A stretch of DNA of 64,000 bases from Putridiphycobacter sp045107045 (GTDB lineage: Bacteria > Bacteroidota > Bacteroidia > Flavobacteriales_D > Crocinitomicaceae): positions 1 to 64,000 of the forward strand of contig JBGCFR010000014.1 of assembly GCA_045107045.1 (NCBI GenBank), given 5' to 3'. Shown here one piece after another: positions 27,601 through 36,499 of the stretch. Each line of letters begins with the position of its first letter. Within the stretch, counting starts at the first letter, position 1. The translations under genes were made by a program, and so were the position numbers. The notes below the pieces were generated by a model, which was not told the DNA's origin, did not search any database, and worked only from the letters and a program-made list of their open reading frames with translations.

Positions 27601-29439
27601 GATGGAGCAGTCTGGCAAGAATTGGGGCTAATTCAAGACGCTACAGATGGTGATTGGAAGTTTTACGAATTTAATTTATCAAACTATGTATTTAACTCCA
27701 ATTTAGTAAAAGTGAGATTTAGGGCAGAATCAGGGGGTGATGTAAATGACGATAATGGTGACATATTAATTGATGATGTTTCAATTCTAGAATCGCCGAT
27801 TTGTGCTATGCCGTCTGCATTAAACGCCAGTATAATAAATAGTTCTACAATTGAGTTGAGCTGGACACCACAAGGTTCAGAATCAGAATGGACCATAGAA
27901 TATGGTACAGCAGGGTTTCCATTGGGATCAGGAACTCAAGTTAGCAATGTCATGACTAATATAGATACTGTTTCCGGACTTTTAGTAAATACAGCGTACG
28001 AATATTATGTCCGAGCAGAATGCGGTTCTGGCAATAGCAGCTTATGGGCAGGACCATTTCAATACATTTTTGAATATTGTACACCTGCTCCAACAAGTTT
28101 TACAGGTGCTACTATTATTGAAGTGGTAATGGGTTCAATTAATAATTCTACAGGTACAGAACCTGGATATTATGCTGATTATACTTACTTGTCTACAGAT
28201 GTTAATCAAGGAGGCACTCAAGAATTTTATCTAGAATTCTTTTCATCCTCAGCTGCTGGTGCAAATATATGGATCGATTGGAATAATGACTTATTTTTCA
28301 GCAGTTCCGAAATTGTATTTACAGGGGCTTCTGCCTCAACTTTTCCTTTTGACATAACCGCTTCTTTTGCAGTTCCTAGCACAGCAAGTTTAGGGTTACA
28401 TACAATGAGAATCGGTGGATCACAACAATTTTCAGGACCAGGAAATCCATGTTATTCCGGTTCAAATGCAACATTTGAAGATTATACTATTAATGTTGTA
28501 CCGGCTTGTACTATAAACATTAATGATTCTCACACCGCATGTGGAAGTTATATATGGCGGGATGGCATTACTTATACCAGCTCAAATAGCACAGCTACTG
28601 ATAGTATTTTTAGTGTAAATGGAGGCACTTGTGATACGATATATACGCTTGACTTAACAATAAACAATTCTGTCTCTAGTGTTGACATACAAGAGGCTTG
28701 TGATGAATTTACTTGGATAAATGGAGTGACTTACTTTACAAATAATTTTACAGCAGTTGAGACATTAACAACAAGTACAGGTTGTGACAGTATTATCACG
28801 TTAAATCTTGTAATTAATAGTTCAATGCAAAATACGGATGTTATTACTGCGTGTGAAACTTATACTTGGATTGATGGGGTAACTTATACAACTAGTAATA
28901 ATTCAGCTGTATATACAGCTACACTTTCAAATGGGTGCGATAGTATTGTCATACTTGATTTAACCATAACCGATCCAGATGAGTCCATCACACAAACAGA
29001 CGGCATTTATTTAATATCTAATCAGCCGGGAGCCTCGTACAGGTGGTTAGATTGTGATAATGGCTATACGGTAATTGGAGGTGCAATTAACCAATTATTC
29101 ATAGCTTCATCAAATGGAGACTATGCAGTTGAGGTTACTTATTTAGGTTGTATCGACACTTCTGCTTGCATCTCGGTATCTAATGTTGGATTGGATGATG
29201 TTAACACAACCTTTGCTAATGTTTACCCGAACCCGGTAAATGACATATTAACTATAACATTCAACGATTTAGATAATGCCCAATTTGAACTAATGGATTT
29301 GCAAGGCAAAATAGTCATTTCGTCCACTACAGTTATTAATGGACAGAAAGTTGATGTTAGCGGCTTAGAAAGTGGAATTTACTTTGTGAGATTAACATCA
29401 GATGACAATAGAATGATTAAAAGAATAGTAAAGAATTAA
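24619..29439 (+). CDS. Very large multidomain surface protein with GEVED domain and T9SS type A sorting domain
   Basis: The 1606-residue secreted protein has a signal peptide ending at ANLNAQ. An N-terminal beta-rich domain (about 27-250) is followed by a right-handed parallel beta-helix region (about 358-790; repeated turns with NGSDHVTIKNVTIQN). Fibronectin-like modules lie near 795 and 1059. A GEVED-type domain (about 1155-1290) contains GANIWIDWNNDLFFSS and FEDYTINV. Three tandem Cys-containing repeats (about 1295-1450) precede a C-terminal T9SS type A domain (from VYPNPVNDIL to MIKRIVKN). A surface adhesin or polysaccharide-interacting role is likely. No catalytic residues were recognised. 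Confidence 0.88.
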   Translation: MQLYNRFLLKKVFLLGFLMVIANLNAQPNYYSLSFQEDVGNPGVFNNEADNLTSGWLTLIGGSQFGNSWSSINPIPVGFDFDFFGVLVTSAKISGNGVLSFNSTATAIPSSTNTNLPAIGSNIPDYSILGFWDAFTGDGYTGSNDSVEYKIFGTAPNRQIWFKYSHYEYGDNGNGGPLTTAYWAIVLEESTHKVYVVDMNFGGSNLTATIGVQENSTRAIQYGSNNINMNNPGNSSQFQSNNDYYMFTPVILDSNNIEVLTSSAIPNPYSAGVQNVDVYVKNVGANPITTVDINWKVNGVLQTPYNYSGNLDFDDSISITIGTYNFGSGASNIEIWTSMPNGVTDGDMTNDSIQMDVCSGLSGTYTIGAGGDYPNIDSAANDLNNCGVLGPVVFNIMPGNYFETILLEEIAGVSATNTIMFNGGNPNSTSILYNGLGSSNSVITLNGSDHVTIKNVTIQNTSISSTGRGVFLTNAADYNTIDSCRIVVNSISSSPSYIPIIASSNSINTINGTGNNANYTTISNCEIEGGYYGVMLAGSNSNTPDNSSNRIINCNITDVYNYGMYLRYQDRPVISNNTVGTPRNTNSGYSCRVSGKEPEITKNIFLGAKTTGLYLFECNTIGQSFTQNGLVANNMIRTSGAAEGLYLNGSDYISIFHNTIVSENESALWVTSNSNFLDIRNNIFVTEISTSAIPAVDFDSNPNGTTVIDYNIYNGQWIAHMGSSSYSSLASWVAAEATLNINSIEGDPGFITANNLHVAGSIAESEGTPISLVSEDIDGDIRSTTVPDIGADEYTFCPSPSSISSANITPNSSLINWVAGGSETTWNIEYGNGGFTLGSGSQIIGQTSTNYTLSSLLANTTYDIYIQADCGGSQSYWTGPFTFTSACQPFLAPFTETFTSNSTPSCWSQSSTAGGPWEFTSFSGSFTPCGNMYDHTTSLTSNYAYVDQSGTDAGVILTMNTVDVTALTTPFLQFYYSQCDLNISTMNSLYVEAWDGAVWQELGLIQDATDGDWKFYEFNLSNYVFNSNLVKVRFRAESGGDVNDDNGDILIDDVSILESPICAMPSALNASIINSSTIELSWTPQGSESEWTIEYGTAGFPLGSGTQVSNVMTNIDTVSGLLVNTAYEYYVRAECGSGNSSLWAGPFQYIFEYCTPAPTSFTGATIIEVVMGSINNSTGTEPGYYADYTYLSTDVNQGGTQEFYLEFFSSSAAGANIWIDWNNDLFFSSSEIVFTGASASTFPFDITASFAVPSTASLGLHTMRIGGSQQFSGPGNPCYSGSNATFEDYTINVVPACTININDSHTACGSYIWRDGITYTSSNSTATDSIFSVNGGTCDTIYTLDLTINNSVSSVDIQEACDEFTWINGVTYFTNNFTAVETLTTSTGCDSIITLNLVINSSMQNTDVITACETYTWIDGVTYTTSNNSAVYTATLSNGCDSIVILDLTITDPDESITQTDGIYLISNQPGASYRWLDCDNGYTVIGGAINQLFIASSNGDYAVEVTYLGCIDTSACISVSNVGLDDVNTTFANVYPNPVNDILTITFNDLDNAQFELMDLQGKIVISSTTVINGQKVDVSGLESGIYFVRLTSDDNRMIKRIVKN
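28505..28975 (+). repeat. Three tandem ~50-residue repeats inside the GEVED/T9SS protein
   Basis: Units of roughly 150 bp encode the pattern AC-x2-Y/F-x-W-x-D/NG-x-TY ... CDTI/CDSI-x-TLDLTI, each with two cysteines. Instances start near CGSYIWRDG, CDEFTWING and CETYTWIDG. This is a stalk-like repeat also seen in other Bacteroidetes T9SS proteins. Confidence 0.8.
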
Positions 29440-29525
29440 TGCGCCTCCACCATATGATAAACAATCTCAGTCAACCTTAATTGCTAGTCAAAATGACCTT
29501 TTTGAGCTACAATGTTGAGGTAATT
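29436..29525 (-). pseudogene. 3' remnant of a second copy of the M14-like peptidase gene
   Basis: Read on the minus strand, this stretch encodes NYLNIVAQKGHFD, a TAG stop, then QLRLTEIVYHMVEAH and a final stop. It is nearly the same as the C-terminus of the intact gene at 31280-32029 (DYLNIEAQKGHFDEQLRLTE, then IVYHM). The predicted catalytic Glu226 is Val here and Glu234 is a stop. Similarity ends upstream at about 29525. It is a dead fragment of about 90 bp, left by an old duplication and deletion, and it overlaps the last codon of the large T9SS gene on the other strand. Confidence 0.8.
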
Positions 29526-29534
29526 TTAACAATA

Positions 29535-31118
29535 TCATTTTAAAACCTCTATTTTTGAATAGGTAATTTTATTATTTAACTGAATTTCAACAATATATTG
29601 CCCTGATTTCAGATTCATTATATTGACTATTTTATCATTTTTCAATGGTTCATAAAAGACAGTCCGTCCTAATAAATCAAGAATTCTAACATTGCATTCT
29701 CCGGTTAAGGGAGTTTTTATTTTAAAATAATTTCTTGCTGGATTTGGAAAGATTATGATATCAAGTTTTTTTGTTTCTGGAATACTTAAAACTGGTTTTA
29801 GTTCGAATATATATGCAGATCCTGCATCTTGCAATGGATTTGTACCAATTTCATCTTCATCATCATGACGTGCGCCGATAAATATGTAGTCATTATAGAT
29901 TGAGACACCACTACTTCCAAAATGATCTTGACTATTACCATCATTTGCTTTTACTTTCTGATGTTCAATCCATTTTGAAGTTATTTCGTCCCAATAAAAT
30001 ACGTAGGCTGAGCCATCATCTAATAATGGATCAGGCCCATCTTCCTCTAGATGGGCGGAGATCAATAGTTTATTATTCGATAGTGCAACGCTACTACCAA
30101 AGATATCTCCCAATGAACGATCTGATGGAAGAATTTTTTGACTTTCCATCCAATTTCCATTGAGGTCTAAAGTGAACATGTATGCAGCACCAGCACCAGG
30201 AACTAGATTTTGGCCATTCTCATCAAAGTATTCAGAATCAGCTCCGACTATAATAAAATTAGAATCAACATCAACCGAAAACCCGAATCTTGCTTGGTAG
30301 CCCATTCGATCAGAGGCAACCAATTTAGCATATTGAATCCAATTGCCATTAGATTGCTTATTAAAAACGTAAGCTGAACCTTCATTAAGCATAGTATTGT
30401 TTCCCTGTTCGTCTTCATCCTCATTTACAGCACCAATTGCAATAAAATTATTTGAGATGGCAATAGAATTTCCAAAATTATCACCAATTGCAAGGTCTAG
30501 ACTAGTTAATATTTGTTGTTCAAGCCAAACACCTGCATTATTAAGTTTGAATAGGTATACTGCACCTGATTGATTATTTTTACTTGGAGCACTAACAATA
30601 ATGGTGGAATCGTCGATAGCCACTCTAGACCCGAATCTGTCGTATTGAACTCTATTACTGGCAACTATTTTCTGGGTCTCTTGCCAAAATCCATTATCGT
30701 CCTTCTTAAAAATATAGGCTGCACCTGCATTATTAATTGGTGATTGATTATTTTCATCAGTAATATTTTGATTTGCACCAATGACAATGTAATTTTCACT
30801 AATGTCGATTGATCCTCCAAAATATGCGGCTAATTGCCTATCAGATGCTACTAATTTTTGTTTTTCAATCCATTCACCTCCAAAGCTGCGCTGAAATAAA
30901 TACACAGCTCCAGTTGCTTCAATATGGTTACTTCCGTTTTCATCTGTATCATCTGCACAGCCTACCGCTGCTAGATTACCATAAACTTTAGGAGAAGAAC
31001 CAAAGTAATTGTTTGATTCCCTATCAAATGCAACTACTTTTTTTACTTGATTATAATCTTGCGTGTAAATATACCAGTTTGAAAAAAGTAGAAATAGTAA
31101 GATGGCTCTCAAATACAT
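29535..31118 (-). CDS. FG-GAP beta-propeller surface protein with T9SS type A sorting domain
   Basis: The 527-residue secreted protein has a signal peptide (MYLRAILLFLLFSNWYIYTQ). Seven similar repeats follow (about 28-440), each with a Y/R/N/I/H-FG-G/S/N-like core (YFGSSPKVYG, YFGGSIDI, RFGSRVAI, NFGNSIAI, RFGFSVDV, IFGSSVAL, HFGSS). GSAYVF/GAAYIF-type strands follow each core. Seven units fit an integrin-alpha-like seven-bladed propeller. Asp/Glu-rich loops (DEDEQGNN, EEDGPD) could bind calcium. The end, IIFPNPARNYFKI to IEVLK, is a type A T9SS domain. It lies between the dead and the intact copies of the M14-like gene. Confidence 0.88.
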   Translation of the reverse strand: MYLRAILLFLLFSNWYIYTQDYNQVKKVVAFDRESNNYFGSSPKVYGNLAAVGCADDTDENGSNHIEATGAVYLFQRSFGGEWIEKQKLVASDRQLAAYFGGSIDISENYIVIGANQNITDENNQSPINNAGAAYIFKKDDNGFWQETQKIVASNRVQYDRFGSRVAIDDSTIIVSAPSKNNQSGAVYLFKLNNAGVWLEQQILTSLDLAIGDNFGNSIAISNNFIAIGAVNEDEDEQGNNTMLNEGSAYVFNKQSNGNWIQYAKLVASDRMGYQARFGFSVDVDSNFIIVGADSEYFDENGQNLVPGAGAAYMFTLDLNGNWMESQKILPSDRSLGDIFGSSVALSNNKLLISAHLEEDGPDPLLDDGSAYVFYWDEITSKWIEHQKVKANDGNSQDHFGSSGVSIYNDYIFIGARHDDEDEIGTNPLQDAGSAYIFELKPVLSIPETKKLDIIIFPNPARNYFKIKTPLTGECNVRILDLLGRTVFYEPLKNDKIVNIMNLKSGQYIVEIQLNNKITYSKIEVLK

Positions 31119-31279
31119 ACGTATTTATATTATTAATTTTGAACAACTGTATTTTTTTATTTACCAAAAGTAATTATTATGGTATTGATGAAGGTTATAA
31201 AATGAAACTTCTTATAAATGGTAACACCATAAAGTAGAAAATCAGTTGTAAAATACATTGCGAGAATTATGTTCGTAAT

Positions 31280-32029
31280 TCAATGCATCATTAACATATG
31301 GTAAACTATTTCTGTTAACCTTAGTTGCTCGTCAAAATGTCCTTTTTGGGCTTCAATATTTAGATAATCAATGCCATTAATACCGCAATAAACTGAAAGC
31401 GATCCATCATTTACAAATTTTATATTGTCTTGCAAAATCACATTGATATCCGCTTCCTTTAAGTGATTGAAAAAATCGACTGAAGTAGTGTAAATAAAGT
31501 CATCATGATCCCATTTATCGCTAATATGAATCTCTGCAGTGTTTTTAGCCTCAGTACCTCCTGGTAAATAACTTTTGATTGAGTACTCAACATCTGTATT
31601 ATTATGCATGGTTACAATGGTTTTAAATGGCCTGATAAGATCTAAAATCGTATTGGCCAATTTAGCAGCTATATGATTGGCTTTTGAGGCAAATGGTCGC
31701 CATGGCTCAATTGTTTTACGTCTACCTTTTTTAGTATAAATTCTATTCGGGTCTACTGAAAATTGACGATTACCAACATTATAAAATACTCGCCTTGTTT
31801 GCTGATGATGTAAATACCCAAAGTTAATGGCATGACCCTGCCCGAAAGCTTTGGAAACAGCAATACTGGTTTCTTCATCTTCATGAATATTTAAGAACAA
31901 AACTTTTGAATCGGGAGAATTAAAATCTTTGATTAACTGAATTGTCGAATCACCTAAGTTGATATTTTCTGTTTGACCTAAAACTGAATTTGAAATCATA
32001 ATGAGAGTGAATAAGATGAGTTGTTTCAT
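31280..32029 (-). CDS. Exported M14-like zinc carboxypeptidase/deacylase
   Basis: The 249-residue protein has a signal peptide (to about residue 19, SVLGQ). The pattern of M14-fold enzymes is visible: HxxE as His49-Glu52 in NIHEDEETS, Asn95-Arg96 in SVDPNRIYT, a third ligand His142 in IVTMHNNTD, and a candidate general base Glu226 in LNIEAQKGHFDE. It is probably periplasmic, removing an amino acid or acyl group from a peptide or small conjugate. The exact substrate cannot be assigned, and the M14 call rests on motif spacing. A degenerate copy of its 3' end lies 1.75 kb away at 29436-29525. Confidence 0.6.
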   Translation of the reverse strand: MKQLILFTLIMISNSVLGQTENINLGDSTIQLIKDFNSPDSKVLFLNIHEDEETSIAVSKAFGQGHAINFGYLHHQQTRRVFYNVGNRQFSVDPNRIYTKKGRRKTIEPWRPFASKANHIAAKLANTILDLIRPFKTIVTMHNNTDVEYSIKSYLPGGTEAKNTAEIHISDKWDHDDFIYTTSVDFFNHLKEADINVILQDNIKFVNDGSLSVYCGINGIDYLNIEAQKGHFDEQLRLTEIVYHMLMMH

Positions 32030-32229
32030 AATGTGTACTACTGAATGTCAAATGTATTAATTATTATAATTCTTTTAGACATATCTAAAATGAGTCATTT
32101 AACTAATTGAACGAGGTAAAATGGCATTGTTTTGAGTTAACAGAATATTTTATCCTTTTTAGAGCCTGTTTTAAGGATTCGCTAATTTAAAAAGCCCTAT
32201 TTTTAGGCTGAAACTTAAATTATTTTGGT

Positions 32230-34197
32230 TTGAAATTGTTAATTAGACTCTACATTGTTTTTATGTTGACTTCGCTTCAAGTTGTGGTTTGTGCACAAAG
32301 CAATTCTATGGCTACAAATATGGCCAACACAATTATTCAACCAGTTTCTATTTCTGCAAAAGTAGTATCAAAACGGCTGCTATATGCTAAATCTATTTTC
32401 AATGACAGTTTAACAAAGTCACTCAAAATTGTTGAAGACAATTTGGCGATTTCGATTCAATCAGGTTATCAGACTGAAGAAGCACTTGCTCATAAAATAT
32501 TAGGTGAATGTAATAGCTCACTTGGTAATTATTCGTCTGCAATCAAAAATTTAATAAAAGCAAATCAGATCTATGCCTACTTAAATGACATCAATAACTC
32601 TATTGAAACGTATGATTTATTAGGAGACTCTTATGCTAAAATTAGAGATTCGGAACAAGCCATTAAGCAATGGGTAAAGGGCGAGAAAATAGCTAGTCAA
32701 ACGAAAAATCAGACGACCAATACCATTAATTTAGGACTAAAAATAGCAGAGGAATATTTTAAATTAAGTAATAGTATAACCGCTAAGCTTTATTTTGAGA
32801 AAGTATTGTCTTTAGCTAAGCAAGTGAATAACAGTGCTGGCGTTATATCAGCTACAATTGGTTTAGGCAAAATTGAAGAGAAGAATGGTGCGAATAGTGC
32901 CGCAGAAAATTTATTTATTGAGGCCAATTACAAGGCGGTTAATTCAAACTCTGTTGAATTGACGAATTCTTCTATGAATTCTTTGTCAAATTTGTATCGT
33001 AATTCAAGAGATTTTCGGAAAAGAAAAAAAATTCAGGAACAGGCCATTGAATTTAATAATAGTGTTGGTAATTCCGAAATAGCGATCTTAAATACTACTG
33101 AAATGGCTGAGGTTTTAATTGAAGAAGGCGAAGATGAAAAAGCAATTGAAGTCTTGAATCAATCAGCACCCCTAATCGAAAACCAATCTAACTCTGAAGC
33201 TAAGCGAAACTTTTATAAAACACTATCACGGGCATATGAAGAAAAGGGAGACCTCAAAAAATCAAAAGCTCTAGATAAAGAGTACAGCATTTTAATGGAC
33301 TCCTTTAAGCTATTGGAAGCTCAAAAAAGCGAACTATTAATCGCCAAAAATGACATTATTCAAAACACTGAAAATAAAATTAGTTTGTTAGAGAAGGATA
33401 GGGAGCTAGATGAAAAAACAATTCAACTCTTGCAAAAAGAACAAATTATTAAAGACAAATCTTTGAAGAGTCAGCAGACCATTATGATTTTTTTGGTAGT
33501 TAGCCTCCTATTGATAGGGACCATTATCCTTTTTGTCTATCGTAGTAATAAACAGAAGCAGAAAAACAATCAATTGTTAACACTCAAGTCTTTGAGAAAT
33601 CAAATGAATCCGCATTTCATTTTCAATTCATTAAACTCCGTTAACGTATATATTGCGCAGCAAGATGAGAGAGCGGCAAATAAGTATTTAGCGGATTTTT
33701 CTAAATTAATGCGTTCGGTATTAAATTACTCCCAAAACGATTTTATTCCTTTATCCAAAGAATTAGAAATTTTAACACTTTACTTAAATTTAGAGCACGA
33801 TCGGTTTAAAGAAAACTTTGATTTTTCAATTGATTGTCCGAAAAGTATTGACCTAGAATCACACCAAATTCCGCCTATGTTATTGCAGCCCATTGTTGAA
33901 AATGCCATTTGGCACGGCTTAAGGTATAAACCTGAAAAGGGAATATTGAGCCTTCAATTTTTAGAAGTGAATGAAGGGTTAAAAATAACGGTGACTGATA
34001 ATGGAATTGGAAGAACCCATTCCTTGAAGCACAAAACAACAAGTCAACTAAAAATGAAGTCAACAGGAATTAAAAATGTAAAAGATCGTTTGGAGATTAT
34101 TAAATCAGCTTTTAAAAAAGAGTTATCTATTCAAATTGATGACTTGATTCCTGAAACACAAGAAGGCACAGTAGTGACTATTCTTCTAAAAGCATAA
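32230..34197 (+). CDS. TPR-containing sensor histidine kinase of the LytS/YehU type
   Basis: The 655-residue membrane kinase starts at TTG 32230, giving signal MKLLIRLYIVFMLTSLQ. A periplasmic region of tetratricopeptide repeats (about 50-350) is followed by a coiled coil. One transmembrane helix lies at about 417-437. The His_kinase domain has the phospho-acceptor motif NPHFIFNSLNS (His462), and the ATP-binding end contains PIVENAIWHGL and DNGIGR. It is 2 bp upstream of its LytTR response regulator. Such pairs in Bacteroidetes control envelope or export genes. The stimulus is unknown. Confidence 0.9.
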   Translation: MKLLIRLYIVFMLTSLQVVVCAQSNSMATNMANTIIQPVSISAKVVSKRLLYAKSIFNDSLTKSLKIVEDNLAISIQSGYQTEEALAHKILGECNSSLGNYSSAIKNLIKANQIYAYLNDINNSIETYDLLGDSYAKIRDSEQAIKQWVKGEKIASQTKNQTTNTINLGLKIAEEYFKLSNSITAKLYFEKVLSLAKQVNNSAGVISATIGLGKIEEKNGANSAAENLFIEANYKAVNSNSVELTNSSMNSLSNLYRNSRDFRKRKKIQEQAIEFNNSVGNSEIAILNTTEMAEVLIEEGEDEKAIEVLNQSAPLIENQSNSEAKRNFYKTLSRAYEEKGDLKKSKALDKEYSILMDSFKLLEAQKSELLIAKNDIIQNTENKISLLEKDRELDEKTIQLLQKEQIIKDKSLKSQQTIMIFLVVSLLLIGTIILFVYRSNKQKQKNNQLLTLKSLRNQMNPHFIFNSLNSVNVYIAQQDERAANKYLADFSKLMRSVLNYSQNDFIPLSKELEILTLYLNLEHDRFKENFDFSIDCPKSIDLESHQIPPMLLQPIVENAIWHGLRYKPEKGILSLQFLEVNEGLKITVTDNGIGRTHSLKHKTTSQLKMKSTGIKNVKDRLEIIKSAFKKELSIQIDDLIPETQEGTVVTILLKA

Positions 34198-34199
34198 TT

Positions 34200-34958
34200 A
34201 TGACTGAGAAATTAAGAGCCATTATTATTGAAGATGAATCTCAAAGCAGAGATATTTTAAAACAATACCTAACTAAATACTGTCAGGATGTTTTACTTGA
34301 GGGGGAAGCTGCCAATATTAATGAAGGCGAGGTTCTAATTAGTGCTACCAAACCGCAATTGGTTTTTTTAGACATTGAAATGCCATTTGGCAGCGGATTC
34401 GATTTACTAGAACGGCTACCTCAAATCAATTTTGAAGTGGTGTTTATTACAGCCTATAGCGATTATGCCATTCAGGCTTTAAACATAAGTGCCGCCTATT
34501 ATATTTTAAAACCAATTGCCATTGACGATTTAGTAAATGCTGTTGATAAGGTGAAAATGAAATTAGAAGAGGGCAGCAATAGTTTTTCGTCTACAAAATT
34601 ATTAGCCGAAAATATTAAAGCCATTCACCAGCAATCACAAAAAATGGTACTGCCCAAAATGGATGGATTTGATGTGGTTAAAATTGCTGATATTATTAGA
34701 GTAGAAGCCGCCGATAATTATGCAATAGTTCATGCCATTGGAAATAAAAAGTATGTGATTTCTAAAACCCTAAAACATTATGAAGACTTATTAACTGATT
34801 TTGGATTTTTGCGATCTCACAAATCTCACTTAGTAAACTTGCGTCATATTATTAAATATAAAAAGGGCAAAACAGGAGAATTGTTTTTAATAGAGGATCA
34901 TAAAGCATTGGTGTCAACAAGTTCAAAGAAAGCTTTAATGGCTTACTTTGCTGGGTGA
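34200..34958 (+). CDS. LytTR-family response regulator
   Basis: The 252-residue regulator has a receiver domain (about 5-120) with acidic pocket EDE near residue 11 and phospho-acceptor Asp58 in VFLDIEMPFGSGFDL. The conserved Lys is in YYILKPIAIDD. The LytTR DNA-binding domain (about 148-250) contains RVEAADNYAIVH and FLRSHKSHLVNL. It is the partner of the TPR histidine kinase directly upstream and is expected to be a transcription activator binding direct repeats. No target site could be assigned here. Confidence 0.92.
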   Translation: MTEKLRAIIIEDESQSRDILKQYLTKYCQDVLLEGEAANINEGEVLISATKPQLVFLDIEMPFGSGFDLLERLPQINFEVVFITAYSDYAIQALNISAAYYILKPIAIDDLVNAVDKVKMKLEEGSNSFSSTKLLAENIKAIHQQSQKMVLPKMDGFDVVKIADIIRVEAADNYAIVHAIGNKKYVISKTLKHYEDLLTDFGFLRSHKSHLVNLRHIIKYKKGKTGELFLIEDHKALVSTSSKKALMAYFAG

Positions 34959-35112
34959 TACTCTTTAGAAAGTAATTTATTTGAAATCGCACTCCAAACC
35001 TGTTCTCGATACATTTTTTATTTGGCAATTGCCATATAAAAAACACTCGAACCGACGTTAATCTTGCACTAGAAAAGCCGTAAATAGAACAAATTATCAA
35101 TTCAGCTCAACT

Positions 35113-35739
35113 TCATCCTAGCCTAACTTTTCTCATCCAATACGCAATAAAAGCGCTACCTAATACTGTAGGAAGTAACCAGCCATAAATACCAGGGATC
35201 AATTGATTGACCACAATAAAAGCGGTAACTGCCGAAATATAACCACCCATTATTTTGCCAATATGTAATTTTAGCCAGCCTTTTTGAAGGCGTTTTGAAT
35301 TTCTAAATAATCTTAGGTCCTGAATAGCTAAGGATATTCCTACTATTCCAAAAACTCCTAGAACTATATTGAATTTTTGCGTTAGAATAGTTGGCATGAC
35401 GATCATCAAAAAACCAGTTACAGCCATTACCCATGCCAAGGCAATATCTAGTTTTAGGGAAATTTGCTTTCTTTTAAATCTCAAGGCTCTATAACCGGTT
35501 AAAACAAGATAAGTGCTAAAGATTCCAATAGCGAATAAAAAAGGATTTTCGTGATTCGGCATCAAGGCAATAAACAAAGCTGTGACTGCAGAAATTAGCA
35601 TGGTATAAACGAAAATTTTTCCAGATTTCTTATGCAAGTTTTGACCCTTGTAGACAATCATAGAAATTAGTCCTGTTACCAATGCAATGCCACCGAAAGT
35701 AGCATGAACAATAATTAATATTTTAACTAATGATTCCAT
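35113..35739 (-). CDS. DUF2306-like multi-pass membrane protein
   Basis: This 208-residue inner-membrane protein has six or seven predicted helices. It starts with HATFGGIALVTGLISMIVYKG, then has a conserved HKKSGKIFVYTMLISA segment. HIGKIMGGYISAVTAFIVVN lies near residue 160. The histidines in helices 1 and 2 and near 158 resemble the pattern of the DUF2306 family, whose role is unknown and might involve heme or quinone. It is monocistronic and flanked by small intergenic gaps without recognised sites. Confidence 0.6.
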   Translation of the reverse strand: MESLVKILIIVHATFGGIALVTGLISMIVYKGQNLHKKSGKIFVYTMLISAVTALFIALMPNHENPFLFAIGIFSTYLVLTGYRALRFKRKQISLKLDIALAWVMAVTGFLMIVMPTILTQKFNIVLGVFGIVGISLAIQDLRLFRNSKRLQKGWLKLHIGKIMGGYISAVTAFIVVNQLIPGIYGWLLPTVLGSAFIAYWMRKVRLG

Positions 35740-35946
35740 AATTCTTATAATTAAAGTTAGACTAAAATATTCATTTTATATGGATGCCACAACTTTTACA
35801 TTCTGAACTGTTGAATTTATAAGATGTATTGTATTTTATGTAAAATGACCTACCCTCACTTATTTTAATTCCACAATGTAAAAAAACCGTTAGTAATTGA
35901 AATATTTAAGATCTCAAACCAGCGACTTTAATTTTTAGTAAATTTT

Positions 35947-36315
35947 TTACTTGCGAGAATGAAAACCAATTCTGTTTCCTTCAGTATCTATGCCTTGTGC
36001 AATAAATCCAAATTCTCCAATAGATGTTTTAGGGAGTATTAGTTTTCCTCCTGCACTTTCTACTTTGCTTGATTCAATTGCAGCATCCTCACATGTAAAA
36101 TAGACAATGGTTCCATCTGTTGAAGGCGTATTCTGAGAAGAGCTTATTAAAGCGCCACCTGAACCATTTCCTGATGGGCCTCCTTCAAACATATACATTT
36201 TAGAATCAGGCATTTCTATTAGCTGAAATGTTCGTTTAAAAACTGCTGTATAAAATGCTTTTGCTCTTTCAAGATCTTTTGTGGCAATCTCAAACCAATT
36301 TACTGGGTTATTCAT
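35947..36315 (-). CDS. VOC-family (glyoxalase/bleomycin-resistance fold) protein
   Basis: The 122-residue protein begins MNNPVNWFEIATKDLERAK and contains FYTAVFKRTFQLIEMPDSKM and TDGTIVYFTCEDAA. It ends with GFIAQGIDTEGNRIGFHSRK, the paired beta-alpha-beta modules of the vicinal oxygen chelate superfamily, one short copy. The substrate is unknown. ATG at 36315 is preferred to the in-frame upstream start at 36363, because the extra 16 residues are lysine-rich and not part of the fold. Confidence 0.82.
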   Translation of the reverse strand: MNNPVNWFEIATKDLERAKAFYTAVFKRTFQLIEMPDSKMYMFEGGPSGNGSGGALISSSQNTPSTDGTIVYFTCEDAAIESSKVESAGGKLILPKTSIGEFGFIAQGIDTEGNRIGFHSRK

Positions 36316-36391
36316 ACTATTAATTTTTGTGTTTACTATTTCCTTCTGAAGCTTTAATTTCATTCATTGACTTGACTTCTTATTCCGAATT

Positions 36392-36426
36392 TAAACAAAA
36401 AATACAAACTAAGGAGTTTGTATTTT
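36392..36426 (-). terminator. Minus-strand terminator after the CAVG/MORN-like gene
   Basis: A perfect 12-bp inverted repeat, AAAATACAAACT (36399-36410) and AGTTTGTATTTT (36415-36426), has loop AAGG. On the minus strand it is followed by a T run (TTTTTTGTTT, ending near 36392). It lies about 75 bp beyond the 3' end of the gene ending at 36500 and also just upstream of the VOC gene, so it insulates the two. The stem is AT-rich. Confidence 0.65.
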
Positions 36427-36499
36427 AAGGGAATGTAAATATTACATAGTGTCTATTTCCAATTAGGCCTAATGTTAGGTTAAGACTTACAATTGCTCT

